Source: Ichthyosporea sp. XGB-2017a
Lineage: Eukaryota; Opisthokonta; Ichthyosporea
Assembly: GCA_002811675.1 (NCBI GenBank)
Contig: PDIM01000068.1
Coordinates: 103,689 to 125,467, forward strand
Direction of reading: 5' to 3'
DNA length: 21,779 bases
Each line of letters starts with the position of its first letter. The stretch's first letter is position 1. A model generated the notes under the pieces. The model was not told where the DNA came from, ran no database searches, and saw nothing but the letters and a program-made list of their open reading frames with translations. A program made the position numbers and the translations under genes. Positions 1-10,900 of this stretch are shown here, piece after piece.

Positions 1-1984
1 ATATTTTTTGGTCCCATGACTCAACAAAAGAATGCGGTATTTTTTATAAAAAAAACAAAAATCAAATCAAAAATCAAAACGAACAAAAAACTTTTTTAAT
101 TTTTTAGTTTTGAAACTACATAGCTCTGTTGCTGGAGAATTTTGCTGTTAAATTATTCGAAAAGAGTTTATCTTCAAAGTTCAAACTACTTTACTATTGA
201 CGTCTGTTTGATGTCCCCCCCTCTCTCGATTTTCAAAAAGTCCCTAGAAAAGTCCAGAAAAGTGAAAGGCGGAAAGCCCAAAGGGGATTTTGATTTTGTC
301 ACCCCAAAATGCCATTTTGTTGCACTCATAAATGCATGCTGTATTGTTTGGTTGACAAAGATTAGTGAAGATGAAATAGTCGTATAAAAGTTTTGCTTGT
401 GATATACGTCTCTCACAGTTGTCAATGTCCTTAAAGAGAATGTTTTTAGTTCTTATTAGGAAATATTTGGTATTACCCTGTATAGACACTTCAACAAAAC
501 CCTCCAAATTAAACCGCAACCGCCATATTCTTGGGGATGTTTTGATTTGTCACCCTCTGCACCTATATTTGTCAGCAGGGACGGGAGTCATGAATAGTGG
601 GGTCCAAACTCCAAACTCGAAATCATGTTATTATAAATTCGTCTAGCAAACTCTCGAGCCGCATGGGCTATACACAGCTGACGTACACTTTTTTTGCTTC
701 GGGATTCAGCCTTCAGGTGTTTGTTTTGTACATGAGATACTGCATGCATAGTGGAATTTTAGCATTTACGAGAAATATGCAAAGCTAAAAAAAAAAGGCA
801 GCTTAGAGCAGCCAAAACTTCAGTAACCCTTGTCGGTGACAGTTGACACAGCAGCTGTACAGGATGATATGTAGAGTTGAACACTATTGGCAAATAAGTT
901 TTTCTGTTTGACTCTGCAGTGTTTCAGTATTACGTCACCAGATGAACCGAAAAACTGTTCTTAAAGTCGTTCTGTTCGAAAAACCTTGCACTGAGCACTT
1001 TTAAATGTTGGTTTGAAAGGTTTCTCTTGGTTGGATATACTAAGAATAAAGTGAATGCTATATTGAGACAGGCGATACTGCAAACCCTGCTCAATTTACT
1101 GCTGATGGTAGAACTCAACATCTCAAGGATGAGATATCATGCACGAGACTTATTGAAAACTGACTACATTAAAGAAAACCAGCTTCGAGCTCTGTGCGCA
1201 ACGAAGACTGGTTTTTCAATGGGATTGGGCAGTTCACCGATTAACTAAACATCCTTGTGCCAGAAGAGACGTGCAATTAACATTAAAGCTCCACAAAGAT
1301 ACAGAAAAAAGCCCACACACACCTCTTCAGGTTTATTAATGCATGTGCTATCATTATTGAGAAAACGTCAATTTCACGGCTCTCAGAGAAATTTGGTTGC
1401 TAATGAATCTGAGTAGTTTAGAAACTATAAGAAGCAAGTATAGCTCCCCAAATGAGTTTCATGAAGAGAGGGTGAAAGGCCTAAATATATTTTACATTAT
1501 TACAATGAACAGCAGCTCCTTTCGCTAGTACCTGCAAATATGAGTTATGACATTGGAATATATTGCAGAGCAATGAATTGTAGTAGTTTCGATGTGTAAG
1601 AAAATAGCCACATTTGGTAACGTATCCATTAAAAAGGTACTAACAGAAATGCCTAAAAATATCTCAATGAAAAAAAAAAATGATTTCCGGCTTTAAAATA
1701 TAAAATTCTGGCACAAGGGAGTTTTATTATGGAAAATGGACGTAATAATTGAAGTAATTTGTTGTTGTTATTGTAAATTGAATTTATATTATATTAGCTT
1801 CTTTCTTGTTTGTTTGTTTGCTTTCATTAAATGGTTTGATTTTGATTTTGATTTTGATTCGAAAGAGTGTTAACAGTCTTAGTGGCATTTTTTTGCACCC
1901 GAGAGCGCACATATGCAGTCGCTTTCTTTTGAATTTAATGTGTTGATGTCTTCATTCTGATTTGTTTGGCTGACTTTTCTGAAA
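1..1984. other. A/T-rich spacer upstream of the polycystin-like gene
   Basis: No open frame here exceeds 91 codons, none has recognisable protein similarity, and stops are scattered in all six frames. I see no tRNA or rRNA. It holds A/T homopolymers, short AATCAAAA-type runs near 57-80, two similar G/T-rich segments at 283-304 and 533-555, and simple TTTG and GATTTT repeats near 1805-1860. The last 150 bases presumably contain the promoter and 5' leader of the gene starting at 1985, but I cannot point to a TATA box or initiator with confidence. Confidence 0.6.
1835..1860. repeat. GATTTT simple repeat upstream of the polycystin-like gene
   Basis: Four tandem copies of a TTTGAT-type hexamer lie about 125 bases before the ATG at 1985, and a TTTG run lies just before them at about 1805-1823. 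The same GATTTTG-type word makes up the tandem repeat at 21501-21637 before another start codon. Confidence 0.75.
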
Positions 1985-4900
1985 ATGACAACTCAAAAGG
2001 TGCTGCTTTGGGGACTGTGGCTTAATCTTGTTTTTCTTTTTCTGCTAAATGTGCTTGCCACCGGCGTCCCTCAAGCATGGACAGCTATCACACAAAAAGG
2101 CCTTGGGCCTACCCAGTCTGGCGTTGGCTCAGTAGGGGTATTTGACACTCCAAATCGACCGCCTGCTTTAATGCAAGGTCGTGCAGTGTCAGACTCGATG
2201 GGGAATGGATGGGTATTCGGTGGTACTGGGTATATTGCAACTACTGCAAATGCAAAAAGCAATCAACTCTGGGCATTCAGGGCGTCTGACGGAAAATGGG
2301 CATTTATGAGTGGTGATAATATAGCAAATGCTCCAGGAGTGTACGTTGCTGTGGGGTTGGATACTGGAAAACCCAGTGGAAGGAATAATCCACAGTTTTG
2401 GTCAGATGGTTTAGATAGATTATGGCTTTTTGGAGGTTTTGGAAAAAACAATGCTGGTATTGACAAGGCGCTCGGGGATTTTTGGATGTATACAATCTCT
2501 ACAAACAAGTGGACATATATCGGAGGTTGTCCCGAAGGAGCATGTGCTGGGGTCACATACGCCTTAAAAAAACCGTCTTTGACTGCATTTCCCTTTGCCC
2601 GCCAAAACGGTCAGGTGTGGACAGATGACAAAGGGAAGCTATGGTTGTTTGGTGGCAAAAATAGTGTGGGAATATACAATGACTTATGGATGTACGATCC
2701 TTTGGGGGGAGTGTGGACAATGATGGGGGGAACCAACACTGCGGATGTTCTGGGCGTGTACACAACCCTTGGAACTGTCGGGGGTGGCTATCCAGGAGCA
2801 CGGGTACGTGCTTGTACTGCTTCTGACAAAGAAGGAAGACTGTGGATGTATGGAGGGGAAGGGAAAAGAAAGACCACAGTGGGCACCCTTGGAGACTTGT
2901 GGTATTACGACACAAACCTGCTGGATTGGGTATGGGTAGCGGGACCCGATGATGCAGCAGCAGTTCCCAACTTTAATGGGGGCAATACTTTTACACCAGG
3001 GGGTAACCCAGCATCAAAAAAGGAGTGTGCTATGTGGTTTTCTAAAGACTGGGGTGATATTTATGTCTTTGGGGGTAGTGATGGAAGTAATTTCTGGAAT
3101 GACCTTTGGAGGTACAACGTATATAAAGGCTCGTGGTTTTTTCTAGGTGGATCTCAGACTTCATTGCATCCAACAACATATCCGAATGATCTCGGAGCAA
3201 GAGCCGAAGCAATGTTCTGGGTAGAGGATGGTCAAAAGCTTCACGTATATGGAGGGACGGGTAAGTCAACAAGTGGCCCTACTGAGCTTCTAGACGACCA
3301 CTGGGGCTACAGCGTGCCTTATCACTGTGATCCGGGCTGCAAGTATGGCTACTGCGCCAACGCTGGTACTGGATGCAACTGCTACACTGGTTTTCATACC
3401 GTGGATTGCGGAACAATTGATGTTACTCAGTCTGTGTCCTGCGATACTGCAAAAGGAGCAGCTCTTGCTTCTCCTGATCTGTGTGTATGTACAGACTTAT
3501 TTTACGGGGCTTCATGCTCTACTCCAGTAACAGCCTCTTGGAAGTGGATAGGAGGCTCTCTTTTGAAAGTAGCTCCAGGGACTTCCAATTCAATTGTTGT
3601 ACCGGGGGCCTTCACAAATTTACTGTCCAGTCCAATTACAGGAACCGAAGGTGCTGGTATATTCGGAGCTAGAGCGTTCCACTCCATTGCAAAGGAAAGT
3701 GCATCTACTACATTTGATGCTTTTTATGTCTTCGGAGGGCAGAATAAGAACGGTGACCTATACAACGACTTGTGGTTGCTTGATTTTCAAAGTGGTTTTA
3801 CACAACGCAGTGCGGGCGGACCAGCTAGCTTTGGGACCGAAGGAACTTACTCATCCTCAAACAAAATAAGTGTAAGGCATAGCGCTTGTGTATGGTATTA
3901 CGGTGGGTTTGTGTTCGTCTTTGGGGGAAATGGAAAAGATAGCACAGCCTCTGTTGGTAAGTTTTGATGGCTTTTTTGTCCTGTTTTTTGTCTTTTTTGA
4001 TGTATTTACTAAGTCTTGAATAATGCATATTTAACAAAATCAAAGGTCACCTTGGTGATTTGTGGGCTTTTAAAGAAAGTACCGGGGAATGGGCTCTTTT
4101 AAAAGGTCCCACAACAAAAGACACCTCAGCTTCATTTACAGGCGGATCAGTCCATCCGGGCGGAGTGGAAGGTGCATTTTGTTGGCTGGACAGACCAAAT
4201 AGTTCAGAGCTTAATTTGTGGGTATATGGTGGAAAATCAATCAATGGAAACAATGCAAACCTCTTCAGATATAAATTAAGCGGAACAGGGGATATGGTTG
4301 ACGGAAATTGGATCTTTGCGAAAGGGCCAATGGCCAACGGAGATTACAAAGGACATTCTGTAACAGATGGTGAGGCAGCAAAGGAAAACAGCCCCCCTAG
4401 CAGGGCCCTTGGTCTAAGCTTTACAGATTCTCAGAATAGATTCTGGCTATTTGGTGGGTGGGGTACGATGCTTGATGGTACAATGAATACATTCAACAAT
4501 GATGTATGGATGTATGAGGCATCAAGAAATGAATGGACGTTTATTACTGGCTGTAAGGCGGTGTCTAATGAGTGCAAAGCAGGGAAATTTACAAGCCCTG
4601 TTTTTCCTGGGGGAAGAAAATATGCCTTAGGGTCTATGCAAAGCAATGGAGTCTTCACTGTTATAGCTGGAGAAGGATATGTAGGTTCAACCGGGACTAT
4701 TGGGTTCCATGCCGATACTTGGAAGTTCAACATATGGGACCGTGCCTGGACATTTGTCCGAGGACCTCAGGTAGCAGTTGCTGGTGGAGGATCTCCTCTT
4801 TTAGAATATCCACCCATTGATAAATTCGTCCCCTCTACAGATTTGACCCACCGATATGCAGGAATAAGTATGTATTTGGTAAAGGGACCAAAATATAAGC

Positions 4901-7900
4901 AAACGACAGTTGTTATAGGCGGGGACTCGTTTTCGAAGTCTAATGCTGTTCAAGAGTCTTTGAATGACATGTGGCAATTTGTAGAGCCTACGTGTAGCGT
5001 CAATTGCTTTCAAGGGCACTGCCCTAGCAGTCCTAATACTTGCGTTTGTTTTAGTGGATGGACAGGCTCGGATTGCAATACCTTTACTTGCAGCCCGGCC
5101 TGTGTTAGTGGGCAAGGGACATGTTCAGGCCCTAATTTTTGCCAATGCAACACAGGCTTTTCAGGAAGTACATGCTCTGTCACGGACATTGTTGGCTTTT
5201 CATTTTACGGGAATCAAGGTTTCGATGCGGCCGCCGTCGCTCCATCATCTCCTGGAACCGCAACTGATGGTACGTACCATCCGTCTGGTCTCGTTGGGTC
5301 AGCGATGTGCTTGGGGGACAATACATTCGTGTTCGGAGGCGAAAATGCGGCAGGTACCACCTACCACAGTGGAATTTGGTTCTTAGATACAGAGTTCGCC
5401 ACACCACAGTGGGGTCTGCGAACGACTGAAGGTAAATATTTCTGATAATTTTGAGGGCATTTAAGGACTTGAACTGACTTTTGTGTTTCTTTAAATAGCG
5501 TCATCTGGGGTTTGGGGCTCACTAGGAATAGAAAGCTCAAGTGGCCAAATCAGTCCAAGGGCATACAGTGCTATGATTTGTACTTCTTCCAAGCTTTACA
5601 TCTTTGGTGGATATGGAAAAGATAGTGCCGCAAATGTGGGTTACCTTTCGGACACATGGTCTCTTAACTTCGCAAATGGTTATTTTACGTGGGTTAGTGG
5701 TGATAATACAAAAAATTCGGCGCCTGTCAAAGGCGCATCCGGAGTATTCGATTCAAGCCACCACCCTGGAGGCCGTTCGCATTTTGCGTCTTGGGTGGAC
5801 AGTACGTCAGGGAAGTGGTTTATTTTCGGTGGCGAAGGCGATGTTGCTGGCTCTACAGGTAATACAACTGTTGCAAAAGTTAAGAAAACAAATAATTATT
5901 GTACTTATTGACATTGATTTTTACTCTTTATGTTTCGCTCGTAGTTTATATGCACGACGTGTGGGCCTTTGACACCGCTACTGGGAAATGGGCATGGCTA
6001 GCTGGCGACAACACTGTGACTACTGGAAGTTATGGCACTCCGGGTGTGGGAGATGCAAGTGTCATTCCCGCAGCTCGTTCTGGGGCATCTGCTTCCTTGT
6101 ATAACGGCAAGGCATTTTTATTTGGTGGCCGTGGAAAACTAACGACCGCAGGATGTAAGTGCTTTGTTATTTCAGTTCTAGCATAAAAATACCCGGATTT
6201 CTCATTTCCTCAAGGACTAATTTTTTTCTTTGTTTCTTTATTTGTCATTATTTCATTCTAGCCATGATTTATTATAATGACTTATTCTACTTCGATGTTG
6301 GGACCAAATTTTTCACGTATGTTAAAGGAGGATCATCTTCTACAGACTCCACGTCAACGGAACAAATGCCAGTTCCGCGCGCAGGGGCAGCAATATTTGA
6401 AAACCAAGGTGTCTTATACATTTATGGGGGAGTAACCACGGTCGGAGGTGTTGATTCAAGCGGAGGTTCATATCCAAATCCTTTCTATCTCTCTGATTTA
6501 TGGCGTTATAGCATAAGTTCAACCGGGTACGCTTACGTAAAAGGTCAGTTTACAGGAAACAATGATGTGTCTTACACGACGTCTGGTACAGTTGTCTCTA
6601 CAAACTGGCCAGGTACACGTGCATTTATGGCTTATGCAACTGAGGTCGAGAGTGGTGAACCTAGTCACTTCATAATGTTTGGAGGAATTTCATTTCAGGA
6701 AACATCTCTTAACCCAGGTGGAAGTGGACAAACCAAAGGGTCGAGGGCAGACATCTGGAAATATGACTCTGGAACGGAAGCAAACATTAACGCTCCGTCT
6801 ACAGGGCCTAAACTTACAAGTCTTGAGTTCCAGCAAAATGAGTATCCCGATAAGCTACAATTCGCATTTGACGGCGACGTGAATCTTCCTTCTTCACAGT
6901 CTTTTACCATAAGTGGGCTGCAAATATCACTAGTGAAAACGGGAGGGGTCATTGACAAGACTATAAACTTGGGCACGTTTCAAGCGTCTTTGGTTTCTGG
7001 ATCAACCACAAAGCTTCATATTTACCAGCTCAATGCAGTTGCTTCAGCGAATTTAAGGACCCAGTTTGGCAGTGTTGGCAGTGATGTGACTCCATATATT
7101 TCTTTTTCAACAGGAATGTTTACTAGTACCAGCGGGTCTTCAGTTGACGGAGAAACAAATTATGGACTAGAGTCTGGAGAAACGTACAGGTATACTAGGG
7201 ACACTGTCCCTCCGAAACTGACGTCTTGGTCTATTGATTTGTCCACAAACATAGTAACCTGGAATTTTGCGGAGCCTATATTACTCAATTTCAATGCTAA
7301 AGGTTCTTATCTAATGGATGGAACTACACAAACCACGTCGAGTATTATAGTGGAATTAGATAGTCCGTGTGATACGAAAGGGCGAAGTGGGTGTACAGTC
7401 AACACAGCATCTGATACATCAACGCTTTCATGTAAAGACACGACATGCCTGTCCATATCAGGAACCATTCCCTCATCAATTCTGGATGTGTTGTTCACAG
7501 CTAGTGGGGTCATCTCAGTTCCGGATTGGTATATGGAATTCGCTTCAGGGGCATTCAGGGACGCTTTTGGCAATCAAATGTCCTCATCAATCCAAAAGGC
7601 CTCGTCGCATACTCTGGGAAATATCTGCAGAAAACCTCAGTTCAGTATCAAAGGGAGCCAAAGTGTTCAGTCAACTGGGACAGTAATTGGTAATTTCGTA
7701 CTCGGCAGTGTTGATTGCACAGGTGGAACAGCCATCAAGGTTGAGTGGAAGCTTAAAACGACCGATGGGAATATTGTTAGTGAGGCAGCTCTATTTAACT
7801 TCCAGTTTGCGTTGCCAGGAACTCTTACAGGGAAGCTAAATCTTGAATGCAAAGCCTCATACGCACACGACCCTTCCATTTTTGATACACGAAGTCTTGT

Positions 7901-10900
7901 TGTGGATGTCGTTTCTGCTGATTTGAGTGCTATAATATCAGGTGGGTTTGGTAAAGAAGCATCTGCTCTTTTTGCTTTTGACTTGGATGGCTCCCAGAGT
8001 AGTGATCCAAATAATGCTGCCGCTATATTGGGATACAAGTGGGGATGTGAATTGGCTACTACAGGGGCTACGTGTGGGATTGACTCTATACTTTTACCAG
8101 AGAAATCAATATCTATACCAGCAAATACATTTGCTGGCGGCACCGAAGTTAAATTTTCCCTTACAGTTACGTCGGGTGCCCTCTCAGCCTCCACAGCACA
8201 GAAAGTGTTTTTCACTTCCTCCTCTTCACAGCAGCTTAAAGTTCAGATCCAGTCACCAGATATCAGAGGAACGTCGGTGAATCCAACAAATGATATACGC
8301 TTGGAAGGGGTTTGTCTCACCTGTAGTTCTACGTCCACTGGCATTAGCCAGGCCGCACAGTCAAGTATACGTTATTCGTGGAGTCAAGTGAGTGGAACCG
8401 GGACTTTAAACTTACAGGACCAAAATATAGCTCCAACAGGAGTAAATCAAAGGTTCTTGAAAATCAATGCCGGCTCCTTGACAGAGGGGAGTACTTATGT
8501 GCTCCAGCTTGAAGTAGGTGAAGGCTTTAATACTGGGTTGACACAGATTACTTTAAGTACAAACCAACCACCTCGAAATGGAACATGTACAGTTTCTCCT
8601 GCATCTGGTGAAGCAAGTGTAACAAAATTTACGATAGAGTGTAAAGATTGGGTTGATGATCCTTTTGATGATCCTTTTACGTACGCCTATCAGTTTATCA
8701 GTGGAACGAGTAGAACTCCTCTGAAGTTCACTGCCGAGTCTACATTCACTACATTACTGCCAGCACCTGCTTCTACTGGTGGAGATTCTTTTATCGTTGT
8801 AGATATTGGAGATGTGAATGGTGCTGTTAACTTTTACAGGATTCCCACCCCCATTTCACTGACAAAGCCAGCCATTACAAATGAAGCGGATTTTTTTGGA
8901 GCCCAACTTCAATCAAATAGTGAATTACAGGTTTTCGCTTCAACTGGAGATGTGACTGGTACTGCTGGTCGAATTAGTGTCTATGCAGGAGTATTGAACG
9001 AACAAGGAACGACCACTGACACAACTGTGAAAAAAAATAGAAAACAATATCGACTAGAGTATGTTAATTTGGTTAATAGTGTTGTGTCCAATCCAGAAGC
9101 CAACTTAGATGAATCTGAGCTTGATATGGTTTCCTCTTCTCTAGAAACTATAACGTTGAAGCCAGAGGAAGTAGATACTTCAGCTCAATTAGCTGCGACA
9201 GAGACCATGCAGAATTTGCTTACTTCATCAAAGAAGAAAGGAAAGGTCACACAGAATTTTACCAAATCGGCAGTATCAACTATTGACAATGTTTTTAGAG
9301 CCGTTAATCTTCAAAATCTTGGCGGCGATGGAGCTTCAAATGGAACCACATCTACAAATATCAGTTTGTCCGCTGGGGCTAACAAAGAGCATACCAAAAA
9401 CGTTACGTCTTCCTTGATATCTTCTTTGAAACAACTGTCAAGTTTAGTCATAAGTGGCCTTGTGCAGGGAGAGCCCCCTCAAGTTATTACCACTGACACT
9501 ATTGAATTTGTGACTGTTAGAAGTGATCCCAGTGCTTTGGAATCAATAGTTCAGGGAAATGCAGGCGTAGCCTTACCAACCAAAGGTTTCTTTGCCTCCA
9601 TTGTCACTAATCAAAGTGAATCTGTAGACACGCAATTGACTATAGTTAAGCAAAACATGTATACGTGGTCTACCTCAGCATCTTCCATCACCTCGGGCAA
9701 TGTGATTTTTGAGGCGAGTGCGGGAGGAACAGTTCTTAAGGTACAGAATCTTACATCGGATATTGAAATTAAGATACCAAGTGGATCAACAGAAACAGAT
9801 ACCACCATAACTCTTAGTAATGCAGCAGAGCAAAGCAAATATGCAGTTATTGGAATAACTCCCTCCGATCCTACTAACTACGTGATTGTCAATATCTCTG
9901 TGTCAGATACAAATCCTCTTGGATTTTTTGCATCATCAACAGAGACTCGTCCAAATGCTGCTCTTTCCGACTTCTCAGCTGAAGTTTCTTCTATTACCAA
10001 TTCCAGCTGGTTATTGCCCCCATTGGGAACATCCAATGGAACATGGAATGTAGCTATTAACAACCCTCACGCGGTAAATATTTCATACGCGATAAAGTAT
10101 CTTGAGGTCAACTGTAAATTTTGGGATGAAACCAATGAGTTTTGGTCTACGGATGGTTGTAAAATATCTGTCAAGAGCGATTTCAGTGCCAGATATTGCT
10201 TATGTAATCATTTGACTAGTTTTGGAAGTGGTTCATTTGTTGCTCCAAATGCCGTAAATATAGCTGGAGATGCCGCTTTGTTCGCTGATATTCTTGCCAA
10301 CCCCCTTGTCCTGACAGTTATTATTGTCATTTATTCAATTTTTGCGGTTCTTTTGTATTATGCTCGCAAAAATGACAAGAAAGATGTTCTTAAGATATTT
10401 CCAGTGCCCCTCAAAGATAATAGAAAAGAAGATAAATACATGTACGAAATTTCTTTAAAGACTGGTGTGTACCCTGGATCCGGAACAGATGCTCGAGTGT
10501 ACATAAGAATATTTGGGGAAATGTCGGAGAGTGGACCCCGCGAACTTCATCGTTGTGGCTGGGTAGATAACTTCTACTCCAATGCAGTCGATAAATTTAT
10601 GTTGAATCACCCAGTCGACTTTGGGGAAATTAGATTTATTGAAGTGTGGCATGACAATTCGGGCGTTTCTCCGGGTTGGTACCTGGCCAATGTAGCCATT
10701 AAGAATATCAGAACAGGCCAGAAATGGCAATTTATCAACGAAGGCTGGTTAGACGAGGATGAGGATGAAGGCGCGATTGACGTTACTTTAGAGCCCGCGA
10801 CTCCTTCTGAGCTGTTCGCCTGGTCAAACGTATTCCGCAAGAAGTCGGCAAATGAGTTCATGGACGGTCACTTATGGGTTTCTGTGTTCACCAGACCTAT

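Noticed and set aside
1027-1248. 73-codon open frame in the upstream spacer
   Set aside because: There is no recognisable similarity, signal peptide or codon bias, and its length is expected by chance.
3957-6261. Breaks in the kelch reading frame read as separate genes or pseudogene frameshifts
   Set aside because: Each break has GT and AG borders, falls in phase 1, and joining the exons restores the kelch spacing at three of the four junctions and an uninterrupted open frame at all four, so these are introns.
7667-8215. 182-codon open frame on the minus strand within the polycystin-like gene
   Set aside because: It lies opposite the REJ/PKD coding region, which has clear family motifs. The antisense product is low in recognisable structure.
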